Shown: positions 35,637-44,519 of the stretch, one piece after another
How positions within the stretch are numbered: the first letter of the stretch is position 1
Layout: each line of letters opens with the position of its first letter
NCBI RefSeq assembly: GCF_001543895.1
Contig: NZ_JYIJ01000019.1
Coordinates: 558,001 to 622,000, forward strand
Reading direction: 5' to 3'
Source: Carbonactinospora thermoautotrophica
GTDB lineage: Bacteria; Actinomycetota; Actinomycetes; Streptomycetales; Carbonactinosporaceae
DNA: 64,000 bases
The notes under the pieces: generated by a model
The model's input: the letters and a program-made list of their open reading frames with translations, nothing else
What the model was told of the DNA's origin: nothing
Databases searched by the model: none
Position numbers and translations under genes: made by a program

Positions 35637-36483
35637 AGACGTCGTCTCATTTGGTGAGTTGGCGGTAGCAGATCAGGGCACTGGCGATGGCGAGGAAGTG
35701 GTCGGCGCGGCGTTCGTCGCGGCGGTGGAGCCGGCGGAAGCCGAACAGCCAGGAGATGGGTGCGTTCGATGACCCACCGATGCCGGCCCAGGCGTTCGCT
35801 GGAATCGACGCCGCGCCGGACGATCCGCGGGGTGATCCCCCGAGCGCGCAGCCACCGTCGCAGGCGGGGGTGGTCGTAGGCCTTGTCGGCGTGGAGTTTG
35901 GCGGGTCGGCGGCGTCTGGGGCCACGGCGGGAACGGATCGGTGGGATGCCGCGCACCAGCGGCTGGAGTGCCTGACTGTCGGGGGTGTTGGCGGCGGAGA
36001 CGCCGACCGAGATCGACAGCCCGTTGCGATCGGTGATCAGGTGGATCTTCGATCCGCGCTTGCCGCGATCGGTCGGATTCGGTCCGGTCACAGGCCCCCT
36101 TGGGTCGCGCGGACGCTCACCGCGTCCAGCGCGCAGCGCGACCGGTCCAAGTCCCCCCGCTCGCCGAGCCGGTCCCGCACGACCCGGTGCGGCGTGGCCC
36201 ACACGCGGGCCCGGGCCCACGCGGTGAAGCGGCGGTGCACCGTCTGCCAGGAGGCGCCGAACACCGGTGGCAGCTGCCGCCAGGTGCACCCCGAGGTCGC
36301 CACGCAGAGGATCGCCGCCAGCACCGCCCGGTCGCCGGCACGGCGTCGACCCCCGCCCTGCGGCCGTGTCGGAGCCGGCGGTACCACGTCCTGGAACAAC
36401 TGCCACAGATCGTCCGGCACCAGACGTTCGACGGAGGTCACCACGCTCGACCCAACGAATGATCACCAATCAAGACACGGTCT
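35637..36483 (-). mobile_element. IS5-family (IS427-like) insertion sequence, about 847 bp, inactive
   Basis: The ends AGACGTCGTCTCATTTGGTG (35637 onward) and, on the other strand from 36483, AGACCGTGTCTTGATTGGTG match at 15 of 23 positions. The element carries the two-frame transposase typical of this group. It sits between an IS3 remnant on the left and an ISL3 remnant on the right. No clear target duplication is seen. Confidence 0.82.
35647..36444 (-). pseudogene. IS5-family transposase, OrfA/OrfB with an extra inactivating frameshift
   Basis: OrfA (36088-36444, 118 aa) holds DDLWQLFQDVVPPAPTRPQG and TWRQLPPVFGASWQTVHRRF. A shift near 36090 into PTDRGKRGSKIHLITDRNGL is the normal programmed frameshift of this group. 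A second shift occurs near 35758-35760: RWVIERTH must move to another frame to reach SWLFGFRRLHRRDERRADHF. One extra C on the coding strand (CGCACCCATCTCC) explains it, so the catalytic protein is broken. Confidence 0.85.
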
Positions 36484-36625
36484 AAACGGAGACCGGAGCA
36501 TACGCGGCCGCTGGGCCAACGCGGTCGGCTGCTTGCCGGGCAGCAGGTCCACCGGGCGGTGTGTCTCCAGCTCGGCCAGCACCGTGCCGTAGACGTGCCC
36601 GCGTCGCAGCGCGGATTCGTCCACT
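36484..36625 (-). pseudogene. ISL3-family transposase fragment
   Basis: [20 protein letters not shown] followed by [17 protein letters not shown] is the characteristic ISL3 segment (family VDDFALRRGxxYGTVL ... RPVDLLPDR). About 45 residues remain and the frame runs into the IS5-type end, which probably interrupted it. Confidence 0.72.
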
Positions 36626-36663
36626 GGAGCTGACCCGGCTCTGTGGACGCGCCGACGGCGCGT

Positions 36664-37746
36664 TCAGCCGGCTCGACCGCGGGGCGCTGGCGTGGGAACG
36701 CGAGTCACGGCACCGGTGGCGGCCGCGGTGAGGATCGCGTGCGTGACGGCGACGGCGTGGGCTGCCACCGTCGCGGTTTCTACAGGCGAGTTTCCCTCGA
36801 GGAGGCACCGGGCGAGGTCGAGCACGCCCATGCCGCGTCCGACCGCGGTCGCGGGCCATCCGGCCGGGGTCAGCGCTTCCCATGTGGGCTGATCCCGCGT
36901 ACGGATCATCACCGGTCCGGTGTGGAAGTTCGGATCGGGCAGGACCAGGGTGCCGTCGCTGCCGTGGATCTCCAGGTGCGGTGCCCGCGTGGCGACGGCG
37001 TCGAAGCTGGCGGTGAAGGTGACCGGGAGTCCGCTTTCGGTTTCCAGGACGGCGGTGACGTGCGTGGGTGCGCTGGCGGTGAAGGTCTGCCCCGCACGTT
37101 CGCCAGCGCGGATGGTGCGCCGGGTCCGCGTCATCGCGGCCGCCCCGGCGACGCGGGTGATCGGGCCGAGCAGGTGATGCAGTGTCGCCAGGTAGTAGGG
37201 GGCCATGTCCCCCAGTGGCCCGGCGCCTGCGGCGTGGAACTGTTCCGGGTCGGGGTGCCAGCGTTCCGGTCCCGGGCAGAGCAGAGAAGCTGAGGCGGCC
37301 AAGGGTTCGCCGATGAGGCCGGCTTGCAACGCGGTGGCCGCGGTGCGGGTCGGTGGAGCGAGCGGGGTGTCCGGGGCGGCGCCGAGCCGGACGCCGGCTG
37401 TGTGAGCGGCGTGGAGCAGGTCGAAGGCTTCCTCGGGGCTGGCGGTGAGGGGTTTTTCGACCCACACGGCCGGGATGCCGGCGGCGATGGCGGTGCGGGT
37501 GAGCGCGGCGTGGGTGGCGGGCGGGGTGAGCACCACGACCACGTCCACGGCGTCGGGGTCGAGGAGTCGCGTGGCGTCCATGACGCGGGGGATGGCATGC
37601 GTGGTCGCGAAGGCCGCGGCCCGGCCGGGCTCGGCGTCGGCGCAGGCGGCCAGGGTCACCAGATCGCTGGAGGCCAGGGTGGTGGCGTACTCGGCGGCGA
37701 CCATGCCGCAGCCGAGGATGCCGACACGGATGGGCGGGTTCAGCAC
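36664..37746 (-). CDS. Gfo/Idh/MocA-family sugar dehydrogenase
   Basis: The protein has 360 residues. The N-terminal Rossmann fold carries RVGILGCGMVAAEYATTLAS; the family catalytic segment is VEKPLTASPEEAFDLLHAA (the EKP lysine). The C-terminal domain holds FHAAGAGPLGDMAPYYLATL, the substrate-pocket region. These enzymes oxidise or reduce sugar hydroxyls with NAD(P). Paired with the adjacent DegT aminotransferase (7-bp overlap), it suggests formation of an amino sugar by oxidation and transamination, as in kanosamine or 3-amino-3-deoxy sugar routes. It is the last gene of the preQ0/RT operon. Confidence 0.88.
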   Translation of the reverse strand: MLNPPIRVGILGCGMVAAEYATTLASSDLVTLAACADAEPGRAAAFATTHAIPRVMDATRLLDPDAVDVVVVLTPPATHAALTRTAIAAGIPAVWVEKPLTASPEEAFDLLHAAHTAGVRLGAAPDTPLAPPTRTAATALQAGLIGEPLAASASLLCPGPERWHPDPEQFHAAGAGPLGDMAPYYLATLHHLLGPITRVAGAAAMTRTRRTIRAGERAGQTFTASAPTHVTAVLETESGLPVTFTASFDAVATRAPHLEIHGSDGTLVLPDPNFHTGPVMIRTRDQPTWEALTPAGWPATAVGRGMGVLDLARCLLEGNSPVETATVAAHAVAVTHAILTAAATGAVTRVPTPAPRGRAG

Positions 37747-38861
37747 GGGCTCTCCTTCAGCGCGGCGGTGAGGGTGGCGGCGAGCTGATGGGCGAAGGCG
37801 GCGTGCTCACCGGCGGGCAGCCAGGGGATCTGCACGTCGAGGTAGCGGCGTACGTCGACGACGGGCTGTTCGGGCTGGACGGGCCAGGCGGCGGCCGTGT
37901 GCAGGTCGCCGGGGCCGGGCCACCAGCAACCGAACCCGGCCCGGGACAGGGTGTTGGCGGCCTGCTCCGCGTGTGTGGCGGTCGGCAGCCACATGCCGAC
38001 CAGGGAGCCGTTGCTCTGGCTGGTGTCCTCGGCCGTGGCTGGGGCGAGCCCCGTGATCCCCTCCACGGTGGCGAGCGCCGATATGACGTGCTGCTGGAGC
38101 GCTCGCAGGCTGTCCAGGAGGGTCGGGAGGAAGTCGAGCTGGGGCAGGGCGAGGGCGGCGGTCAGCTCGTTCATGCGGGACTTGCCGCGCCACACCGCCT
38201 GCGGGGTGGGTTGGCGGGTGTCGCCGGCCACGGCGCGCATGAAGCCGAGCATGCGCGGCTCGTCGGCGAGGACCAGGCCTCCTTCCCCTGTGGCGATGAT
38301 CTTGTAGGTGTTGGTGGACAGCACCGCGGCCTGCCCCCAGGCGCCAGCGGGACGCCCGGCGGCGGTCACGCCCCAGGCTTGGGCGCAGTCCTCGACCAGG
38401 GGGATACCGCGGGCGGACAGCTCGGCGGCGATGCGGGGTGTGTCAGGGGCGGGCCGGCCACGCAGGTGGGCCAGGATCACCGCGCCGGTGGCCGGGGTGA
38501 TGAGGGGGGCGATCTGCTCCCAGGTCGGGGTCAGGGTCTCGGTGACCGCGGCGACACGCACGCCGGCGCCGAGGGCGGCGGCGGCCGCGCCCATGGAGAC
38601 CCACCCGACTTCGGGGATGATCACCTCCTGGCCTGGTCTCACACCCAGGCCGCGCAGGGCCAGCACGAGGCCGGAGGAGCCGGAGTCCACCGCGATCGCC
38701 TCAGCTCGCCCGAGCAGGGCGGCCGCCCGTCGTTCCAGGCGGGGGATATAGCGCGCGCCGAGGGTGGCGATCCGGCCGGCGGTCAGCGCCGCATCGACCT
38801 GGTGGCGTTGGTGATCCACGGTGAGGTGGCTGTACTGGTAGACGGCAGCGTCGAAGGACAC
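37740..38861 (-). CDS. DegT/DnrJ/EryC1/StrS-family PLP aminotransferase
   Basis: The protein has 373 residues. PLP-binding features: AVDSGSSGLVLALRGLGVRP, then GQEVIIPEVGWVSMGAAAAA and PLVEDCAQAWGVTAAGRPAG; the Schiff-base lysine is in STNTYKIIATGEGGLVLADE. It lacks no usual motif. It would transfer an amino group to the keto sugar made by the neighbouring Gfo/Idh enzyme. A gap of about 54 bp separates it from the PIG-L gene, the widest in the downstream half of the operon. Confidence 0.9.
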   Translation of the reverse strand: MSFDAAVYQYSHLTVDHQRHQVDAALTAGRIATLGARYIPRLERRAAALLGRAEAIAVDSGSSGLVLALRGLGVRPGQEVIIPEVGWVSMGAAAAALGAGVRVAAVTETLTPTWEQIAPLITPATGAVILAHLRGRPAPDTPRIAAELSARGIPLVEDCAQAWGVTAAGRPAGAWGQAAVLSTNTYKIIATGEGGLVLADEPRMLGFMRAVAGDTRQPTPQAVWRGKSRMNELTAALALPQLDFLPTLLDSLRALQQHVISALATVEGITGLAPATAEDTSQSNGSLVGMWLPTATHAEQAANTLSRAGFGCWWPGPGDLHTAAAWPVQPEQPVVDVRRYLDVQIPWLPAGEHAAFAHQLAATLTAALKESPC

Positions 38862-38915
38862 GACGTACTCCCTGTGAAGGCGTCGCAGGACAGGGCGCCT
38901 GGAGCGCCGGTGATG

Positions 38916-39530
38916 TCAGAGGTGGGCGGCGGCCGGCAGCCGGCCCAGGACCGGCAGCGGCGTGAACGCCTCCGCGTAGCGGGCACCGATGCGCGCGCCC
39001 CACAGGCGGCCGAGGTGTTCGGCCATCGGCCCGAAGTGGTGTTCGATCGGCTGGGAGGCGTGCTCGCGCAGCGCGGCCATCTTGGTGGCAAAGGTGGCGG
39101 TCACGTCCACGATCACGCTGGCGGCGACCGGCCCGTCGAGGGTGAGGGAGTTGTAGGTGTCGCAGGTGTAGACCCGGGCCGGGCGGCCAGTGGCGATGAC
39201 CGCCTCCGGCAGTGCCGCCAACACGCTTTCGGCGGCATGCCGATGCGCGGGGTGGACGTCGCGGACGGGGTGGGTGATCACGATGTCGGGCCGCAGCTCC
39301 AGCAGGAGCCGGTGGACGGTGGCGGGGGTCAGTTCCTCGAGCAGCCGCAGGCTGGCGCCGAGGATCTTCGCCCCGGCGCGGGCTTCGGCATTGCGGATCT
39401 CCTCGTGGGTGGCGACGGCGATCGCGACCGGGGCGTGGGCGGCGTGCAGGGCCAGGGTGCCGCCGGCCCACAGTTCGGCGTCGTCGGGGTGGGCCATCAC
39501 GGCCAGCACCGAGCCCGGGACGGGGTTCAC
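38916..39530 (-). CDS. PIG-L-family deacetylase
   Basis: The protein has 204 residues from a GTG at 39530 overlapping the exonuclease stop. The zinc motif is VMAHPDDAELWAGGTLAL (HPDD) and the third ligand region THPVRDVHPAHRHAAESVL. The family removes N-acetyl groups from GlcNAc-containing lipids, mycothiol precursors, antibiotics and nucleosides. Here it could deacetylate an acetylated amino sugar attached by the neighbouring glycosyltransferases. The substrate is not visible. Confidence 0.9.
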   Translation of the reverse strand: MNPVPGSVLAVMAHPDDAELWAGGTLALHAAHAPVAIAVATHEEIRNAEARAGAKILGASLRLLEELTPATVHRLLLELRPDIVITHPVRDVHPAHRHAAESVLAALPEAVIATGRPARVYTCDTYNSLTLDGPVAASVIVDVTATFATKMAALREHASQPIEHHFGPMAEHLGRLWGARIGARYAEAFTPLPVLGRLPAAAHL

Positions 39531-40387
39531 CACAGCTCCAGCTTGTCCAGAACCTCGGCGGGGGCGGGCAGGGCCGGGCTCGGCGCCCCCCGGACCACGC
39601 TGGGTACGGGGACGTCGGTGCGCATGCGGATCATCGCCCGCCAGGTGAGGACCCGCGGCCAGGCCGCGGCCACCGCCCGGCCCGTGGCTCCGGCGAGGCG
39701 GCCGGAGCCGGGCAGATCCTCCAGGGTCAGGCCGCCGGCGAGCAGCCTGGCCGCGGTGGTCTTGCCGACCCCGCGCACGCCGGCCAACCCGTCGGAGGCG
39801 TCCCCGGTCAGGGCCCGGTAGTCGACCCACTGGGCGGGGGTGACACCGAACCGTTCGGCCACCTCGGCCGCGGTGATGAGGCGCTGGCCAGTACGGCGGG
39901 CACGGTTGACCACGCGCACCCGCGGCTCGTCCAGCAGCTGGTAGTAGTCCTGGTCACCGGACATGATCCGCACCGGCCGGTCGGCGTACCTGTAGGTGAG
40001 GGTGGCGATCACGTCGTCGGCTTCGGCGTCGTCGACCTCCACCCAGGCGATGCCGTAGGCATCCAGGCCGCGCTTGACCTCGGGCAGGGCCTGGAGTGGT
40101 GTGAGCGCGGCCGGGTCGGTGGGCCGGTGGGCCTTGTAGCGGGGATCGGCCACCTTGCGGTCGGCACCGCCGTGCTCCCCGTCGAAGACGACCAGCACCT
40201 CCGGCGGGCCGGTGTCCAGGTCGTCGCGGATGGTGGCGCGCAGCAGCGCGAAGAACGCGAACACCCCGGTCAGCTCCCGGGTCTTGTCCCGGGACCACAC
40301 GGGTACGGGGAACCCGAAGGTGCCGGCCCACAGCAGGTGGTGGCCGTCGACCAGGAGAAGCGGAGCAGGACCCCCAGGACCCATCAC
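39527..40387 (-). CDS. 5'-3' exonuclease/flap endonuclease-like protein
   Basis: The protein has 286 residues. It resembles the N-terminal nuclease of DNA polymerase I: LLLVDGHHLLWAGTFGF, then VLVVFDGEHGG, VDDAEADDVIATLTYRYA, RIMSGDQDYYQLLD and GDASDGLAGVRGVGKTTAAR (the helix-hairpin-helix with the metal aspartates). All acidic metal ligands appear retained. No polymerase domain follows. It overlaps both neighbours by 4 bp, so it is an obligate member of the operon. A nuclease within a sugar/deazapurine operon is unexpected. Confidence 0.88.
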   Translation of the reverse strand: MMGPGGPAPLLLVDGHHLLWAGTFGFPVPVWSRDKTRELTGVFAFFALLRATIRDDLDTGPPEVLVVFDGEHGGADRKVADPRYKAHRPTDPAALTPLQALPEVKRGLDAYGIAWVEVDDAEADDVIATLTYRYADRPVRIMSGDQDYYQLLDEPRVRVVNRARRTGQRLITAAEVAERFGVTPAQWVDYRALTGDASDGLAGVRGVGKTTAARLLAGGLTLEDLPGSGRLAGATGRAVAAAWPRVLTWRAMIRMRTDVPVPSVVRGAPSPALPAPAEVLDKLELW

Positions 40388-41523
40388 GACACCGCCTCAA
40401 CAAAGCACTCAGCGACTCGGAGGGGCCGGAAGTCCCGTGACCGGTAGTACGCGGCCCGTGAGATTGCCCCATAGCGTAGCGAATCGGCCAGCAGCGCTTC
40501 GGCGGCCCGCAGCAGCCCGGCCGGTCCTTCCCCCGGCTCGACCAGCACGCCGCCAGCCCCGTCGTCACTCTCGCCGATGAGAGCGGGCAGGTGCCCGAGC
40601 CGGTAGGCCACCACGGGCGTGCCGACACCGAGGGCTTCGGCGGCGACCAGGCCGAAGGTCTCCGCCAGCGACGGCACGATGACGACGGCGGCCCCGGCGA
40701 GCCAGCCGGGCACGGCCTGCCAGGGCAGGCCATCGCGGACGCGAGCGGACTTGGACGCTTCGGCGAGCTGCTGGCAGCGCCGCAGCAGCGTCTGTTGGGC
40801 ACCGTGTTCGGCTTCGAAGTCCGCCTTGGCTAAGGCCACTTCCAGGGGACGGTCCCAGTCATGCGCGGCGGCTAGGAGTTCGGCCACGCCCTTCTCCGGC
40901 CCGAGCCGGGCCAGCACACGCACCGGCCCAGCCCGCCGCAACTCCTCCCGGACCGCGTGCGGGGGTTGAGGGCCGGTCTCGGGGTCATGCAGCAGCGCGT
41001 TCGGGACGATCCGCCAGTCGGTGGTGTTCCACCCGGCCCCGGCGGCCTGGGCGAGCACGACCGGCGACGGCGCGATCACCACGTCGGCGCGGGCCAGTGC
41101 CGGACGCAGGTCGGCGTCGTGGCCGAGGACGTGGGCGGCCAGCACGCGGCGGGCCGGCAGCTCGGCGTGGAGCCGCCCGAGCCCCCACAGCGCGTCCACG
41201 AACACCACGGTGTCCGCACGGTAGCGGGTGAGGATCCTCGCGAGTTGCTCGGCGATCACGTGCTCATCGCGGGTGATCGCTTCCCGCAGGGTGAGGTCGT
41301 CGCAGGGGAAGGTGACGCGCAGGCAGGTCAGGGCCTCGACCTGGACTCCGGGCAGTCCGGGCTGGTGGGGCTGGGGCGCGGCGGTGACGATCACCGCGTG
41401 GTGCCCGGCCTGGGTCAGTCCGGTGGCGAGGGCGGCGGTGGCGCGTTCCATCCCGGCGGGAGCATCCGGTCGCCAGGAGGCGAGCACGAACGCCACCGAG
41501 CGGCGCGTGGTCGGGGGCGTCAT
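40384..41523 (-). CDS. GT4-type glycosyltransferase
   Basis: The protein has 379 residues from the ATG at 41523 (ATGA overlap with the phosphoribosyltransferase gene). GT-B fold: SWRPDAPAGMERATAALATG at the acceptor side, VRVLARLGPEKGVAELLAAA at the donor loop, and VVIVPSLAETFGLVAAEALG with the EX7E motif. It should use a nucleotide-activated sugar and retain its anomeric configuration. It could glycosylate the deazapurine product or a carrier. Confidence 0.88.
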   Translation of the reverse strand: MTPPTTRRSVAFVLASWRPDAPAGMERATAALATGLTQAGHHAVIVTAAPQPHQPGLPGVQVEALTCLRVTFPCDDLTLREAITRDEHVIAEQLARILTRYRADTVVFVDALWGLGRLHAELPARRVLAAHVLGHDADLRPALARADVVIAPSPVVLAQAAGAGWNTTDWRIVPNALLHDPETGPQPPHAVREELRRAGPVRVLARLGPEKGVAELLAAAHDWDRPLEVALAKADFEAEHGAQQTLLRRCQQLAEASKSARVRDGLPWQAVPGWLAGAAVVIVPSLAETFGLVAAEALGVGTPVVAYRLGHLPALIGESDDGAGGVLVEPGEGPAGLLRAAEALLADSLRYGAISRAAYYRSRDFRPLRVAECFVEAVS

Positions 41524-42089
41524 GGGGTGCGCACCTTCCGGGGTACCGGCAGGGGCCGGGCCTGCCCACGCGGCGGGGGCTGTTCCCAGGGGAAGCAGAC
41601 CCAGTCGGAGACGTCCCAGATCCACCAGTCGGGGAGTACGGCCGAGCCGGTGTTGCGGCACAGGGTCAGCACGCTGAGGCGGGCGTCGGCGGCGAGCCGG
41701 GGAGCCAGGGCGTCGGCGACGGTGGTGACGGTAGCGCCGGTGCCACAGATGTCGTCCACGAGCAACACCCGTCCGGCCAGCCGGTCAGGGACGCCCGACA
41801 GGTCGCAGGTGACCTTCCCGGTGGCTTGGGTGTAGATGGCCGCGGTGGGGTTGTGGCGGGCGGCGGCCCGGTGCAGGGGGACGGCGAGAGCAGCGGCTAA
41901 GTCGCGGGCCAAAGTCATGCCACCTTCCGCGATCCCGACCACCGCGGTGATCGGCGTGCCGGCGCGGACGGCGTCGGTGAGCAGTCCGAGTGCCGTGGTG
42001 TAGAGGGCCGAGGTGAGCTGCCAGGGGCCGGCGTGGTCGAATACCCGGCGCGCCCGCTCCGGCGCGCCGGTGAGGTGCGGCGTGGTCAT
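41520..42089 (-). CDS. Purine-type phosphoribosyltransferase
   Basis: The protein has 189 residues. The PRPP-binding loop is VLLVDDICGTGATVTTVADA; GIAEGGMTLARDLAAAL is the pyrophosphate loop. The late DWWIWDVSDWVCFPWE resembles the end of xanthine/guanine phosphoribosyltransferases (WVVFPWE type). In this operon it might convert preQ0 or another 7-deazapurine to its ribotide, or do the reverse. It overlaps the radical SAM gene stop by 4 bp. Confidence 0.85.
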   Translation of the reverse strand: MTTPHLTGAPERARRVFDHAGPWQLTSALYTTALGLLTDAVRAGTPITAVVGIAEGGMTLARDLAAALAVPLHRAAARHNPTAAIYTQATGKVTCDLSGVPDRLAGRVLLVDDICGTGATVTTVADALAPRLAADARLSVLTLCRNTGSAVLPDWWIWDVSDWVCFPWEQPPPRGQARPLPVPRKVRTP

Positions 42090-43033
42090 GCGGAACCGTC
42101 CCTTCTTCCAGACAGGTAAAGATCAGCCGGGCGGTGCAGCGGCCGGAATGCGGCAATGCGGTGGGCTCGATCGGTGTTGCGCCAGGCCTGCCCGTCCGCG
42201 CGCACGACGGTGAACCCTTCGGCTGCCTCGCGGGTCCGCAGCCGCACACTCACACCGGGCGGAATTCTGAGAGCGGCGATGGTGGTGGCGGCTTCGGCGT
42301 CGGTGAGCATCTGCTCGCGGGCTAGGGCCGCGCCTTCGCCGAGGGGCAGCATCTGCAGGAACGTGACCCCGCCCGCGCCCAGCGTGGCGGCCAGATCGAC
42401 CATCTCCTGGGCGCTGTCCCACGTGGAGCGCATCAGGACGGTCTGGATCTGTATGCGCAGCCCAGCCTCGACGGCGGCTCGTATGCCGTCGACCGCCCGT
42501 GCGAAGCTGTCCCGGCCGCGCCAGGCGTCGTGCCGGGCAGGGTCGGGGCCGTCGAGGCTCACCCGGATGGCGTCCACCGCGCCGACCAGCTCGCTCGCGC
42601 GGCGGGCCAGGTGCCAGCCGTTGGTGGTCGTGCTGACCGCGATGCCGCCCGAAGCAAGACGCCGCGCCAGGTCGGGCAGGTCGCGCAGCAGCAGCGGCTC
42701 CCCGCCGGAGATGTCCACGCCGAGCACGCCGGAGGCGGCCAGGATGCCGGCGATGCGCATCCGCTCGCCCGTCCCGGCCTCGGGCACGGACTTGTCGTCC
42801 AGGCAGTGCGGACAGGCCAGGTTGCAACGCACAATCGGCGACCAGCACACGCTCACCGGTACGGCGACGTCCAGATCGGCCGGAGAGATGCTCGGCCAGC
42901 AGGCGACGGCGTCCTCCTCGAGCACGTGCCGGCCAGCGTGGACCCGCAGCGGGGACAGGTGGGTCAGGCCGGTGGCTGGGTCGTGAACAACCGGCCGCCC
43001 TCCGACGGTGGCGGCGGCGAACACACGCTTCAT
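42086..43033 (-). CDS. Radical SAM protein, MoaA/PqqE-like fold
   Basis: The protein has 315 residues. The [4Fe-4S]-SAM cysteines are in VRCNLACPHCLDDKSV (CxxxCxxC); GVDISGGEPLLLRDL is the GGEP motif; AIRVSLDGPDPARHDAW follows, as in MoaA-type enzymes. No SPASM cysteine cluster is seen at the C-terminus. About 65 residues precede the radical SAM core and do not match a domain I know. It would add a radical step (for example C-C bond formation or epimerisation) to the pathway. Confidence 0.9.
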   Translation of the reverse strand: MKRVFAAATVGGRPVVHDPATGLTHLSPLRVHAGRHVLEEDAVACWPSISPADLDVAVPVSVCWSPIVRCNLACPHCLDDKSVPEAGTGERMRIAGILAASGVLGVDISGGEPLLLRDLPDLARRLASGGIAVSTTTNGWHLARRASELVGAVDAIRVSLDGPDPARHDAWRGRDSFARAVDGIRAAVEAGLRIQIQTVLMRSTWDSAQEMVDLAATLGAGGVTFLQMLPLGEGAALAREQMLTDAEAATTIAALRIPPGVSVRLRTREAAEGFTVVRADGQAWRNTDRAHRIAAFRPLHRPADLYLSGRRDGSA

Positions 43034-44073
43034 CGCGTACTCACCTCCGCCTGTGCCAGCAGCCGGTCAGCGACCGTGGTGAAGGCTTCGGTCCGACCGA
43101 TGGGAACCGGCTCGTTCAGCCGCCGCTGGTAGTGAGCCACGGTGGCTGGCCAGGTGGCGAGCTTGCGTTGCCACTGCTGCTCGGCGTCGGGCGGGTCGAG
43201 GTGGAAGCCGACCGCCTGACGCAGCGGTACCACCAGGCACCCGGAGGCGATCAACGCGGCACCCAGGTGGGTGTCCTCCATGCCCCAACCGATCCGGCCG
43301 AACTCCGCGTCGAACCCCCCGACATCCAGCACGGCGGCGCGCGGGGCGGCGAGGAGGGCGGTGACGACCATGCGAGGCAGGTCCCAGTCGTAGTACCAGG
43401 CGCCGTACCCGAGGTCCTGGAAGTCGCGGGTGTGATCGAGCGGCCTGCCCTCTAAGGGCTTGTCCAGGACGATTCCGGAGTAGAGCAGCCGCGTGCCCAC
43501 CGGCGGTCGCCAGGTGACGCGGTGATCGGCGGCGAGCTGCGGGTTCCCGGCGGGCACCGCGGCCATGCCGTCGGAGCCGGGGGTGAAGGGCACGTTATGG
43601 CGGAAGCCGACCAGCACCAGGTTGTCCGCGGCCCGGGCGGCGAAGTCCGCCAACACGTGCGGCGGGAGCACCATGTCGGCGTCCACGTAGACGACCGTGT
43701 CCGCACTGGCGAGGCGGGTGCCGAGGTTGCGGGCGACGGCCGCCCCCATCGGGTGGGGCAGCCGCACCAGGATGTCCACTGCGGGGTGGGCGGCGGCGAT
43801 GTCCGCGGTGGCGTCTGTGCTGGCGTCGTCGACGACGATCATCTCCACGGGGCCTTCGGTGTCCTGCTTGGCGAGGGCGTCGAGCACGTGCGCCAGGCAG
43901 TAGGCGACGTTGCGGGCCGGGATGACCACCGAGACGGCCCGGCCGGCGGCCAGCCGCGCGGGGGTGGGCTGGTGCCAGGCGTGCCCGGTGAGGGCTTCGA
44001 AGCCGGCCACGGTGGGGGCGTGGGCGTTGGAACGGGCGCGCAGGGCGGCGCGCAGGGTGTCGGTCACGGCCAC
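43030..44073 (-). CDS. GT2-family glycosyltransferase
   Basis: The protein has 347 residues. GT-A fold: VSVVIPARNVAYCLAHVLDA, then EMIVVDDASTDATADIAAAH, the DxD-type VVYVDADMVLPPHVLADF, and GGFDAEFGRIGWGMEDTHLG, the acceptor-side segment with the ED acid/base typical of this group. It is the second glycosyltransferase of the operon and inverts the sugar configuration. It overlaps the DUF6884-like gene by 10 bp and the radical SAM gene by 4 bp. Confidence 0.88.
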   Translation of the reverse strand: MAVTDTLRAALRARSNAHAPTVAGFEALTGHAWHQPTPARLAAGRAVSVVIPARNVAYCLAHVLDALAKQDTEGPVEMIVVDDASTDATADIAAAHPAVDILVRLPHPMGAAVARNLGTRLASADTVVYVDADMVLPPHVLADFAARAADNLVLVGFRHNVPFTPGSDGMAAVPAGNPQLAADHRVTWRPPVGTRLLYSGIVLDKPLEGRPLDHTRDFQDLGYGAWYYDWDLPRMVVTALLAAPRAAVLDVGGFDAEFGRIGWGMEDTHLGAALIASGCLVVPLRQAVGFHLDPPDAEQQWQRKLATWPATVAHYQRRLNEPVPIGRTEAFTTVADRLLAQAEVSTR

Positions 44074-44519
44074 CTCCAGGCGTCGAGGACCGCAGCGGCC
44101 CGTGGCCAGTCACGTGGGTCGGGGATCCAGTGCAGAAGCGGGCGGGCGGGGTGGGCGAGCAGGTCGGCCAGCAGCACCAGGTAGAGGGGCTCAGCGACGA
44201 TCAGGACGTGCTCGGGCACACCGCGGGCGGCGAACTCGTCCGCGATCGCCTCGGCCATGCGTGGACGTAGCTCGACCGCGCGGGCGGCGGTCAGGGGTCG
44301 GTCGTAGGGCAGCAGCCGCTGATCGGCGGTGATCAGACCGTGCTCGGCGGAGAGGAACCGTATCCGTTCGCGGAACTCGGGGCGGGCACCCAGCCGTCGG
44401 CGTAGCTGGGGTGCGATGCCTCCCTGATACAGCTCCAGCGCCGGGACGGGGACGCGGGTCGGTGTCTTGCGTCGCGAACAGCCGGCGATCACCAGGCCGA
44501 GGCCGGAGTGCATCCTCAT
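44064..44519 (-). CDS. DUF6884-like small protein
   Basis: The protein has 151 residues from the ATG at 44519 (4-bp overlap with the previous stop). It shows LVIAGCSRRKTP, ALELYQGG, IRFLSAEHGLITADQRLLPY with D, and RPLTAARAVELRPRM. CSxxK, LY, SAxHGLL and PYD are the fixed points of DUF6884 and of related domains linked to archaeosine/queuine-type tRNA-guanine transglycosylases. In this preQ0 operon it may handle the deazapurine base or its target. The function is inferred from family position only. Confidence 0.7.
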   Translation of the reverse strand: MRMHSGLGLVIAGCSRRKTPTRVPVPALELYQGGIAPQLRRRLGARPEFRERIRFLSAEHGLITADQRLLPYDRPLTAARAVELRPRMAEAIADEFAARGVPEHVLIVAEPLYLVLLADLLAHPARPLLHWIPDPRDWPRAAAVLDAWRWP

